Shown in pieces: positions 20,649 through 29,666 of a stretch of DNA of 30,367 nucleotides (the first letter of the stretch is position 1; every line of letters starts with the position of its first letter). A program made the position numbers and the translations under genes. A model generated the notes under the pieces. It worked only from the letters and a program-made list of their open reading frames with translations. It had not been told where the DNA came from and made no database searches. The stretch spans positions 15,437 through 45,803 of the forward strand of contig NWUY0300015959.1 of NCBI GenBank assembly GCA_004151065.3, given 5' to 3'. The DNA comes from Larix sibirica. Taxonomy: Eukaryota; Streptophyta; Pinopsida; Pinales; Pinaceae.

Positions 20649-21760
20649 CTAAGCTTTATAATGCTTCAATCTTACACCATTGACAACTTTGGAAATTTTT
20701 TTTCCTTGTAGCGTTCTTAGTCGAACCGATCCATTGTGATTTATTTCTTCAACGACATATGGGCCGAGCCATCCTATATTCAATTTATTAGGTTCACCTT
20801 GTATGCGACTATCGTAAAGTAGTGTTAAGTCACCGATTGAGATATTTTTGCTTTTAACGTCGTGGTCATGCCATGCTTTTTGTTGTTGTTTTTGGATTTC
20901 CTGGTGATAGATGGTTGTTTGGCATTGTTCTTCTAGCTTGGATAAGCCGAAGTGTCTATCTTCGGTAGATTTAACAATATCTAAGTGAATTATATTTGCA
21001 ATAATAGGCGCTTTCTATTCAAAATGGAGCAGAACGACTGCTTCTTGTCCATGGACAAGTTTGAAAGGTGTATGTCATGTCAATCGTTTATAAGTTGTTC
21101 TGTATGCCTATAAAATAGATGGTATCATGTCGTCCCAGTCATGTTTATCAGTATTACAAAGCTTTATTAGACCTTTAGTTAATGTTTTGTTAAATGCTTC
21201 AATTGCTCAATTTGACTACGGATGATATGAAGAGCTCTTCTGATGGTCGATCATAAATTCCTTTAGTAGTATTGATATCGTCTTGTTAAGGAAGTGTGTT
21301 CTTCTGTTGCTAATAAGAGTGAGGGGACACCCAAATCTGGTGACAATATTCTCATATATGAACTTTATAGATACTTCACTGGAACATGCTTTAATAGCTT
21401 CAACTTCCGCCCATTTAGTAACATATTCAACTGTTGTGATAATGTATCTAGCTCTCGTTCGTCTGCAAGGTATTGGAAATGGTCCAATGAAGCCGATAGC
21501 CCATATTTCAAATGTTAAAATAGGATTAATAGGAATTAATGGCATTTCGTTCTTTGGTAGCATTCGACCTAGTATTTGACACTTGTCACATTTATTTACC
21601 TGATTATGCAGCCTTTATGCAATGTTGACCACCATAGACCATACTGTAAAATTTTGCGTTCAGTCGTATCGACGTGATAGTGCACTCCAACAGTTCCACT
21701 ATGAGATTTGCTGATGATATTTTGGCCTTCATGTTCTAACATAAATCGTTAGTACTTCTT
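20649..21760 (-). pseudogene. Gypsy integrase (zinc finger, core and GPY end), inactive
   Basis: Integrase joins the copied DNA to the host chromosome. On the minus strand a CDKC half of the HHCC zinc finger lies near 21590. The core follows (FEIWAIGFIGPF, ITTVEYVTKWAEVEAI, RFGCPLTLISNRRTHFLN, SSSYHP). The two Asp positions of the DDE triad are Gly (AIGFIGP) and Asn (LISNRRTHF), and stops follow YHP. The Glu helix (AIEAFNKTL) is still readable. The C-terminal part (LNIGWLGPYVVEEI, then VNGVRLKHYKA, ending at the stop 20649-20651) is the GPY-type module and has no chromodomain after it. Several frameshifts lie between the zinc finger and the core. Confidence 0.9.
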
Positions 21761-21989
21761 TAGGTCCAAGCTTATACAAAAATCCATTCATTAAAGTGTA
21801 TGGGGTAGACTTCATCGCAAGTATCTTTATTTTCTTTTCTAGCATTCTGTTGAGTGCTTGACCTTGTTCAAGAAATTCTACTATATCATGCAATTATTTT
21901 GATATGGCTTTGACTTGAAATAAGTGGGCGTTGAGCAGCTCATCGTCAATTCCGTCGAGTTCTTCTCTAGTTTCAACTCGATATAGATG

Positions 21990-22440
21990 GTCGGGATCGA
22001 CATTATTCTTTCTAGGTCAGACAACTATTCCGAATTCAAATTTCTAGAACAAGAGTATCCATTTGCATAATCGACCATGGTGTAGAGTTTTATTGACTAA
22101 GTATTTAAGCGCTTGATGATCTGTATAAAATATAAATGGATTAGCCAATAAGTAACGTCGATACTTCTAAAGTGCAAAAACCATGCCTAAGGCTCCTCGT
22201 TTTGTGGTAGAATAATTTATTTCTACCTTATTTAATTTCCAACTAGCATATGCATTTGGATAGTCCATTCTGTCTTCTCTTGGATGGGTAAGAATTGCAC
22301 CGAATGCAATTCCCGAGGCGTCGATATGGACATGAAATTGGATCGACCAATTTGGGAATCTCAGAATTGGGGCTTCAACAAGTTTTCTTTTAAGAATCTC
22401 AAATGATTTTGCGCATTCGTGAGATCATCTGAAATCTTGG
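21990..22440 (-). pseudogene. Gypsy RNase H, inactive
   Basis: RNase H removes the RNA strand during reverse transcription. The minus-strand frame reads FPNWSIQFHVHIDASGIAFG (first catalytic Asp kept), INYSTTKRGALGMVFAL and then FIFYTDHQALKYLVNK (third acidic residue kept). The Glu expected before ALGM is Gly, and a stop follows VFAL near 22170, so it cannot work. It continues directly from the RT thumb and connection region. Confidence 0.88.
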
Positions 22441-23227
22441 TTTTCTTTTAATAATTCTTCGAGTGGATATGTCATGTCAGAATAGTACCTTATAAATTTT
22501 CGATAATAACATGTGTGGTCGAGGAATATCCTGACTTGCTTTGGATTTACTGGTGGTTTCAGGTCAAGAATAACTTTAATCTTTGCATAATTGACTTTGA
22601 TCCCTTCTTTACACATAATATGTCCAAGTAAGCTATCGATTGGAGTTACAAAGATGCACTTTTTAATATTCAATGATAGTTGGATTTGTCGGCATCGTTC
22701 TAACATCAAACGAAGATATTGGATATGATCCCTTAAGAGTGAGTATATTGTCTAGTTGTCGAAATAGATGGCCATAGTTTTTTATATGTAATCTTGAAAT
22801 TATTTGACAACGATTTTGGAAAATACCGTTGATGCATTCTTGAGCCAAAGGGCATAAATTTATAGGAAAATGATCCAAATTCACAGACGAATGTCATTTT
22901 GCGTTGATCTTACTGGGAAATAGGAACTTGATTGTATCCTGAGAAGCCATCGGTGAAAGAGTAACATTCATGTCCTGCATCTTCGTTGATAATTTCATCG
23001 GTGTAAGGTGTAGGGAATGTGTAGGTTAGCGTCATTTTATTCAGTCCTATGAACTCGACACAAATTCTTAATTTTTTTGGGTCGTGTTTCTTTGGTTGGA
23101 CAACCATAGGGCTAACCCATTCAGATTGGTCGATGGGGTAAATGATACCTGCATCAAGAATATTCTCAATTTCCTTTTTCAATGTCCTTATATTTGTGTC
23201 CCAACTTGTAAAGTCGTTTCTTAACAA
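22425..23227 (-). pseudogene. Gypsy reverse transcriptase, inactive
   Basis: The finger and palm run on the minus strand from 23227: AGIIYPIDQSEWVSPMVV, PKKLRICVEFIGLNKMT and CYSFTDGFSGYNQVPI, the last carrying the first catalytic Asp. The frame then changes around 22900. The region of the YxDD box reads YFDN followed at once by a stop (about 22760), so the last Asp is lost. The sequence continues with LSLNIKKCIF, LLGHIMCKEGIKV and VRIFLDHTCYYRKFIRYYSD, all standard for gypsy RT up to the RNase H border. Confidence 0.92.
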
Positions 23228-23409
23228 GCTTGGAATATGGTTTTGTGTTGATCTTCATTTCTCCCATTTCTTGGACTAGTCCTTTTAAATCTTTGTAGTC
23301 TCTTGCAAAAAAATCTCGATATTATTTCAATAAATTAGTAATGTCAGCTACTTGCTGGTCGGACCACTAGTCTCCAATCTTCGCCATTTTTGGTCAGTCA
23401 TCGTTTGAG

Positions 23410-24740
23410 ATGTCAACTTCTTTTATTTTGATTTCCGCATCCATCCATTCTGGTTCTCTTTGTTCGTTGATCTTTCGATATCCTTCCTTAAATTCTGTAA
23501 ATGCCTGGGGAAAGTCACTTTCATTTAATATTTCGAGTCCTGTTTTTTCTTCTGTGCTAATATTCATCAAAGTTTTTTATCAACTTTTGAACATTAGGGT
23601 GATGTCTTTTCCACTGGAAAGTCTTTCCCAATGTTTTATCATTTTCAAGCTCAAGTCGCATCGATTTCCATATTGGTCTTGTTGTGAGATTTTTGCAAGT
23701 CGACTGAGGTTGTTCTGTCGACATCGGTGTAATAGGCTTGTTCATCGATGCAACAAATATTTTATTTTCTCAACTGCTTCTCTTGTGTTCTCTTCTTATG
23801 GGATGAATGAAAAATATTTGATGAAATTTTGTTTGACTTCTCACCAATTGAATGTTTCTCCTCTGGCTTCTTCCATTTTGTACCACTTGCTTGGTAGATA
23901 TTCGAGTGTATTTGGAAAAATATATGGATACAATATTTCATCTCGATATCCAACTCGCTTCCACTCACTTTTACATATGATGATATGGAAGGCTAGATCT
24001 TGGCATTGCGTAAATTTCGGTATCATAACTTGTGATGCCAGCTTCTTTCCTCCGAATCGTTCAACAAGTTTGTGGAAGCAATGGTCCAAGTCTGAAGATG
24101 AGATTGATGCGTGTCCTACCATATTGTTACTTGTCCAGTAAATGTTTCGACTAGAGTCTCCAGTCGACCCTGATCAATGCCATTTTTAGATACTTACTCG
24201 ATGTGAGCAGACATAGAATCTCGTTCTTTGTATTGGAGGGGTGGAATATTTGTCGGTTCCTTCTTTGCTAGAATGATAGTCAGATATTCTCGTATTTTAT
24301 TATCGAATACCTTTGGGATGAATGATACAATGAAACAATGTTATGTTCTTTTTCTGGGAATAACTTCAATGGACCAACAGTCATGAGCTTGTGCTTCGTA
24401 ATTTTCAATTTTCTAATCATACAACTTTGAATCGGAATTGTATCCGACAGACAAGGGACTCCCTAGGTGCAGTTCTCCATGACTATTGGGTTCAACATAG
24501 TATTCATTTTTTTGGACTATCTGATATAGACGTCGGATGTCTTCATCATGATCATTAGGTTCATCCCAGGGTTTTCCTTGGGATGTATTGATAGGTACAA
24601 CTACTTTCTTTCTGTCTCCTTTGAGTTTAATCCTTTCTTTTTCCAATGAGATGGATNTTTTTCCAATGAGATGGATGCTTTCATTTTTCATCCCCAAGGT
24701 CATCTGACTAGTGCTGGAAAAGATGTAGCCCCTTCTCATG
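23410..24740 (-). pseudogene. Gypsy pol: protease-RT linker, unassigned
   Basis: Minus-strand ORFs at 23841-24122 (DLDHCFHKLVERFGGKKLAS, WHxC-free) and 24413-24739 (VVVPINTSQGKPWDEPNDHD, RRLYQIVQK) fill the stretch between the protease and RT. I recognise no named domain; in this group the region is a variable, acidic linker. A single N at 24657 is bounded by a 19-base duplication and disturbs one of these frames. The long plus-strand ORF at 23410-24141 is antisense to this and has no family resemblance. Confidence 0.55.
24638..24676 (+). repeat. 19-bp duplication on both sides of the N at 24657
   Basis: TTTTTCCAATGAGATGGAT at 24638-24656 is repeated at 24658-24676 with only the N between. 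This is the pattern left by joining two contigs whose short overlap was not merged. It lies in gypsy pol. Confidence 0.85.
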
Positions 24741-24990
24741 GCCCAATAATTTCAAAGTCAATATGTGTGCTAATACCCATGATTGATGTTTTTACATTCC
24801 GCCAAATTCCAATAGGTTCAATTAGTCCTTGGTTAACTAATTTGAGATAGATCCTAGATTCTTCAAGTCGTGGCCAACCAATACTTTCCCATGTCGATCT
24901 GGTCATTATATTTGCTTGCAACCAAAGTCGAGGACAACTTGTGAAATACGAAATTTGGCGACTTCCAGATCAATAAGGGGATCTATATCA
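24736..24990 (-). pseudogene. Gypsy aspartic protease, inactive
   Basis: The retroviral-type protease would cut the gag-pol product. On the minus strand, ISQVVLDFGC holds the catalytic Asp (Asp-Phe-Gly in place of the usual Asp-Ser/Thr-Gly), followed after a frame change by IMTRSTWESIGWPRLEESRI, LKLVNQGLIEPIG and IDFEIIG. This pattern (an STWE-type helix after the active site, then a Gly-rich strand) is typical of plant gypsy proteases. Confidence 0.75.
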
Positions 24991-25689
24991 GTTTTTTCTT
25001 TCTTTATGGTTCAAGCTGCACAACATTTTAGTTACCTTCTGATTTTGAGCATTATTTTTGATGAGATGCATTAAGTCAATCAACCATGCCACAAATTCTT
25101 CTTTCGTTAACAGATGCAGTAAGTTGTTAAGTGTTTTATTCTTATTTACTTCCTTACTTTATTTAGATGTAATTTGTGAAAATATCTCCGACGCATTTTT
25201 AAATATTTTTTTTTGCTTCAGCGGATTAGAATAGTCTTTTGCTTATTTTGCAGTTGTGTGACCTGAGAGTTATCCCCTCCAGTTTTTGTGCCTTGTCTAG
25301 TGATTATATGAAAATTTTTAGTACTACAAGCTTCATTATTGGAAACACAAGACACAATGTTAATAATTTTTCTTTTATTGAGAGCATCTAACATTATGGG
25401 GCGCTCTTCAATATTGTGCTCCCCCACTCCACACTTCGTACAAAATTTTAAGTCTGTATTGTCCTTCCATGGACAATCCAGACGCGGATGTTCTTCACTG
25501 AAACATACAAAGAAGCGCGGTCAAATTTGACTTGGTGGTCGGTATCCCCAATTATTATAGTTTCTGCCTCGACCATTGTATCCCCCTCATCGGTTATTTC
25601 CATTGTTGTAGTAGTCGTTGTTGCGACCCCGACCTCTTTAATCGATTGTCTGTGTCTAATAGACTATGTGGTGATTTGCTTTGGTATTC

Positions 25690-26020
25690 AAATTATTTAT
25701 ACATTCAGTAGTTGTATGTTGTGTCGTTCAACAGATTCCACACCACTTTGGCTTGACATTGTTAGCATTATATGGACAATATGTAGTCGATTGTGACTCA
25801 AATATTTCGCATATGTCGTAGAAGTAAGTCGTCTGAATCAACTGAAAATTCTCTGGCTTTCTTTCTTATGGGAATGCAGTTGGTCTTTCTTCAAGTATTC
25901 TCGTGTCACTTTGATGAACATTATAATTATTGTGGTAACTTCTCCTATCATCATATGGACATACATCTTTAGTGTTTCCTTCATTAGAGCATTTAGTGCA
26001 CCACAGGTCATTATTTCACA
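25690..26020 (-). pseudogene. Gypsy gag C-terminus: zinc-knuckle remnants
   Basis: On the minus strand, LWCTKCSNEGNTKDVCP (about 25965-26010) has the spacing of a CCHC knuckle with Asn where the His should be. A second Cys cluster (KWCGIC, about 25735-25750) lies downstream among stops. Such knuckles bind the element RNA in the capsid. Confidence 0.6.
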
Positions 26021-26069
26021 GAGTCAAGTGTTACATCGATTTATCCATGCTCTCGATTCTATCTTGTAG

Positions 26070-26588
26070 TTATATGTCGATGGTGCGACTCGAATGGTTT
26101 GAGTTTGATTTGATTCTTAATGCTTTCTTTAGGGTGTCTTCATAAGCTCTGTAGTTGTGCATCAACAGTAGAGTTTTGAATCTTTTGACTAGACAGTCGA
26201 CAACAAATTGAATTACTACAACGGGGTCTATATTGGCGGGAATTTGACTTAGGATATCTTTAAATATTCTATCATATTTTCGGACTGATTCGCCCACTCT
26301 TTGTTTAATATGCTTCAAGTGGTGGCATGCCAAATGATTTGAATCGTCGACCTTGAAATGGTCTAGAAAGGCGTATTTTATTTGCTTCTTTGCTTTTGGA
26401 CCTTCTTCCAAAAAATTCATATACCATGTGAGCACACGATTTCTAATCCCACCTGCAAACTGTGCAATTTGCTGATTTTCATTGTCAACGAGGTTAGCTT
26501 TCCACAAGGCTTCACACACAAACCAATGCTTTTTAGGATCTCCATCCCCTTCGAAAATATGAGTATTTACTGGAAGACGCACAACCAT
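26070..26588 (-). pseudogene. Gypsy gag (Retrotrans_gag domain)
   Basis: Gag forms the particle in which reverse transcription happens. This 172-residue open stretch (minus strand) contains HIFEGDGDPKKHWFVCEALW, AQFAGGIRNRVLTWYMNF, KAKKQIKYAFLDHFKVDD, LKHIKQRVGESVRKYDRIFK and VIQFVVDCLVKRFKTLLL. This is the standard plant Retrotrans_gag order, with the Trp-Tyr pair and the Gln-x-x-x-Glu-Ser-Val motif. It is the longest intact coding block of the element. The gag probably starts further upstream, since an apparent N-terminal charged region lies at 27018-27263. Confidence 0.9.
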
Positions 26589-27017
26589 ATTGCTTCTTTT
26601 ATGAATTTGAGGACTTATCAGCTAATTGTTTAAAGAACTTACTATTAGTTGGCTATTGGTGACTTGTGACGAATGCGACTATTTCCACGACAAGCGTATT
26701 TCTTCTACAGACGCTTCTTTGTCAGGTCGGTGCTCTGACGAGTTGGATGGTTCTATCAATAATGTTGCTGGTAGGGGGGGTACTTCAATGTGTTCTGAAT
26801 AAAATAAATTAAAAGAGTGTCTTCCGAACTCAGGTGTGAATGTAATCTAGTTACCTCATTCTGGGCGTTGGATCATCAATCTATCTACAATTCGTCCACA
26901 TTGGTCTAGTCGATTCCATATAATAATATCGCCTGGTTGTAATACCATATCGCGCTCGACTATTTGTCTGATGGTCATCCTAATCGTCATTATCATAGGT
27001 ATTGAATGAATAGGAGT

Positions 27018-27263
27018 TCAATCATCCAAGATTACAATACACAAGGTTTGGGGGGTCAACACCATTGATTTTGACTGCTCTTCCAATGTCGGCGCCTCAC
27101 CTTCTTCTTCAACTGGTCGAATTTCCCTCGAATCAGGTAGGACTTTTGGCCGCTCGATAATTTCTTCTGACTTCTTCAAACTTCTCTTATTTTGTAACAG
27201 ACTGGTAATCTCCCTCAACTTCTCTCGTTGTCTGCATATTTTTTCTCTTTCTATTCTTTTCAT
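27018..27263 (-). pseudogene. Charged segment upstream of gag, probably gag N-terminus
   Basis: An 81-codon minus-strand ORF rich in Arg, Lys and Glu (REKICRQREKLREITSLLQN, RPVEEEGEAPTLEEQ). It has coiled-coil-like spacing and then acidic low-complexity sequence. It has no known domain and lies between the pre-gag ORF and the gag core. Stops separate it from both. Confidence 0.45.
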
Positions 27264-27439
27264 ATCTGTTGTTTTCTTGTGGACAACTGGACATTTGTTT
27301 CACCGTAGTGGACTCAACTTTTTAGAGGCCTTCATTTTTTTTCATCGACTAACCTTAAGCTTCTTTATTCAGAACACATATTCAACGACCCCTCCCATTG
27401 CCGACTCGGATCTTATTGGTCGACGAATGTGATGTCAGC

Positions 27440-27983
27440 AATGGTCATCATTTATTTAGGAAGTACTCCCACTATCGTTTGTTGAAGAACCACCCCCACT
27501 CTTTTTGTTTCTTTTCCCACTGCATCGTCGCATGTTCTTCTAATGGCGGTCGAGGTTGGAGGATGTGTCCGATGCCGTTCTCTATAAAAAAATTGTATAG
27601 CAAGCTTGGTATAGAACAGAAAAATCCCTCATGGAGATCAGTGTAAAACTTATGTCGGGTTTTATCGACATATACTCTGTCCTCGATGGCTTGTTCTTCA
27701 CAAAAGTCTTCAAAAAATTTGTCGAACCATTCATACTTTTCTTCCTTTGTTAAAGATATTTTGCATCAAAAAAATTTCATTATGGCCATCCAATTTGGTC
27801 ATGAACAACACTCAAGAACTTCTTAATGTCACAGGGAACAACCTCTATGAATTTTTCATGGGATTCAATGAGGAATTTCTCCCTTGCCTGCACTAGTGTC
27901 AGCTTGTTCCGTCTTTCATAATTTCTAATATAGTTTGCTACTTTCTTGTCCCACCACTCTCGGATCTCTCTTTCAGTTATCAT
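27440..27983 (-). pseudogene. Extra ORF between the 5' LTR and gag (pre-gag ORF1)
   Basis: It begins at ATG 27983, 54 bases inside the 5' LTR, with MITEREIREWWDKKVANYIR and EKFIEVVPCDIKKFL up to a stop near 27780. In a shifted frame it continues with LTKEEKYEWFDKFFEDFCEE, YTDLHEGFFCSI and MQWEKKQKEWGWFFNKR, ending near 27440. The product is basic at first, then rich in Trp, Phe and Glu; I do not recognise a domain. Position and size recall ORF1 of Ogre/Tat elements, which lies upstream of gag and has unknown function. The alternative is that it is the N-terminal part of a long gag. Confidence 0.6.
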
Positions 27984-28036
27984 TTATGCATATTCATCAT
28001 TTCTTCACAATTGTGTACTACCAACAACATAACCAA

Positions 28037-28363
28037 TGTTGTAATCTAGGGGATTGCATCGACTACCAATAGTACACTATATTAATATGAAGAAAGAGTC
28101 ACATACACACACACACATTATACAATCATACATAAGAGATTAAGCGGGACAACAACAACAAGCTCTTGTATTAATGGGACCAAAATAGAGTACAATATTA
28201 GTGCAGAGATATATTCTGTTGTCGGCTCTACAACCTATTTATATTAATTACAAATAGTTACTCAGTTACAACTGCCTGGTCGGTCGACTAACCGACCGAC
28301 GGTTTTGGGCCGACCATAGTCAGTGGAGGAACTACTCGGTCATTCGACTAGGATCCTCCAACA
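28037..28363 (-). repeat. 5' LTR of the gypsy element (327 bp)
   Basis: TG...CA ends; it aligns along its length with 18961-19283. No convincing primer-binding site could be named: the bases just inside (minus strand TTGGTTATGTTG) start with TGG as expected, but I cannot match them to a tRNA from memory. Confidence 0.95.
28234..28244 (-). promoter_or_regulatory. TATA box of the 5' LTR
   Basis: ATATAAATAGG on the minus strand, about 120 bases after the LTR start, unchanged between the two LTRs although the surrounding sequence has drifted. Confidence 0.65.
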
Positions 28364-28368
28364 ATGTG
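28364..28368 (+). repeat. Target-site duplication of the gypsy element, right
   Basis: ATGTG, identical to 18956-18960. Confidence 0.85.
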
Positions 28369-28711
28369 TAAGAAAAACAATACCAAATAGAATCTAAAAC
28401 ATAGGAATTAACAATGGTTAACACACACCTTACATGTAGATTTACCCTAGAAACCCAAAACCAGGAAAACAAATATTTTTGAGAGTTTCTCCACTCTCTT
28501 TCTCATTATATTATCTTTTCTATTTACAATACAATATTATAGCATCCAAAACCCTAATTTGTTAACCCATATTAGATTACAACCCCAATTCCTAACTATA
28601 ATTAGTTTACAATGGGCCATAAAACCACGGGCCAAAAACGACTTAAAACAGACCTACCCCCAGACCCCCCTTGCTTTGGGAACCTACAAAGAGTATAACA
28701 CATGTCCAACA
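28367..28711 (-). repeat. 3' LTR of a Ty1/copia element
   Basis: On the minus strand AAGCGGGAGAA|TGTTGGAC (junction at 28712/28711) is a typical plant copia polypurine tract followed by an LTR start. The inner part contains GGGTTTTGG and a GAGAAAGAGAGTGG stretch. The outer end is taken as the TG at 28367, inferred because it would give a CA end on the minus strand. The gypsy insertion overlaps this border, so a few bases may lie left of 18956. The 5' LTR of this element is outside the window. Confidence 0.65.
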
Positions 28712-28768
28712 TTCTCCCGCTTATTGTATTCTTTGAAAGAAGGGTTCAAATAGGAAGCATTCATGAAA

Positions 28769-29665
28769 TTAGTTGCTAAGGGAAGCAATGCCCATTGATT
28801 CTCTACACCAAGATAACTTTGTAGTACTAACAAACTTTGTCAATGAATCTACAACATTCTTCAAGGTATAAAACTTCTCCAACAATACTTTCTTCTGCTC
28901 AACCATGTCTCTAACAAAATGGTTTTGAACATCAATATGCTTTGTCTTGGAGGGATAAGCAGAGTTCTCTTCCAAAAAAAATGCATTTCTGTTGTAACAA
29001 CTTGTTCTCATTGATTTCTGAACAAAACCAATACCTGAACACAATCTTTGCAACCATATGGATTCCTTACTTCCATGAGTGGATGTCATGTATTCTGCTT
29101 TTGTAGTTGACAATGCAACTACACCTTGCCTCTTACTTTTCTTCCACCAAATAACTTAAAAACATAATCACTTGTAGATCTTCTATAATCAATATCTCCA
29201 ACCCAGTCTGCATCAATAAAATTTTGTATGTGTGTGTGTGTGGTCCAGTTCTTTCTTGGTAGCAAATTGCATAATCTAAAGTGCAAGGAAAATATTTGAA
29301 GGCTCTCTTTAACATATACCTGCTCAAAACTCCCATTGCATAGGAAATGTTTGGTATAGTGCATACCAACCCATACATTAGACTTCCAACAACACTAGCA
29401 TATGGAACATGTGACATGTCTTATACCTCTTGTTGAGTCTTTGGACATTTATTTGCAAATAAATTTGCATCTAAATGAATATAGACCTTTATCGGTTTAC
29501 ATTCTTGCATATTAAACCTATGTAATACTGTATCAACATACTTCCTCTTACTCAACCATAATCTTCTATTGGCCATATCTCCTTTAATTTCCATGCCCAA
29601 AATAAAATTTGTAGCACCAAGATATTTCATATCAAAATTAGAAGATAACTGGGATTTGACATCCT
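28769..29665 (-). pseudogene. Ty1/copia pol relic: end of RT and RNase H
   Basis: The minus strand from 29665 reads SSNFDMKYLGATNFILGMEI, GDMANRRLWLSKRKYVDTVL and FNMQECKPIKV (late RT), then a stop after TQQEV. It continues with MSHVPYASVVGSLMYGLVCT and VLSRYM, a deletion and frame changes. It ends with FIDADWVGDIDYRRSTSDYV, STTKAEYMTSTHGSKESIW, KTKHIDVQNHFVRDMVEQKK and WCRESMGIA (RNase H and the end of pol), closing near 28769. The order RT, RNase H, 3' LTR with integrase elsewhere upstream is that of Ty1/copia. A TG microsatellite (29225-29241) interrupts it. The element's 5' part is cut off by the N at 29666. Confidence 0.9.
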
Positions 29666-29666
29666 N
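29666..29666. other. Single N: likely unmerged contig join
   Basis: The base after this N begins a 701-base stretch seen as identical to 27873-28573, so the join is between copia RT sequence and an internal part of the gypsy element. Confidence 0.85.

Larger units (their letters stand above)
18961..28363 (-). mobile_element. Complete but inactive Ty3/gypsy LTR retrotransposon, 9.4 kb
   Basis: Both LTRs begin TG and end CA and are flanked by ATGTG on each side. In transcription order (minus strand) it has a 5' LTR (28037-28363), an ORF upstream of gag (about 27440-27983), gag with Cys-rich knuckles, protease, RT, RNase H, integrase with a GPY-type end, a 1.35-kb 3' region, a G9 polypurine tract and a 3' LTR. 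Integrase lies after RNase H, which defines Ty3/gypsy. The extra ORF before gag, the long 3' region and the lack of a chromodomain suggest the Tat/Ogre-like part of the group, though I hold that loosely. Counting by eye, the LTRs differ at about 29 of 323 sites, mostly transitions, plus a 4-base CA-repeat indel, so the insertion is old. It sits at the edge of a copia LTR. Confidence 0.93.

Noticed and set aside
23410-24141. A 243-codon plus-strand ORF
   Set aside because: It is antisense to gypsy pol, Ser/Phe/Leu-rich and without family resemblance, so most likely it is open by chance.
28010-28036. A primer-binding site for a named tRNA next to the gypsy 5' LTR
   Set aside because: The site starts with TGG but I could not match the rest to a specific tRNA, so none is claimed.
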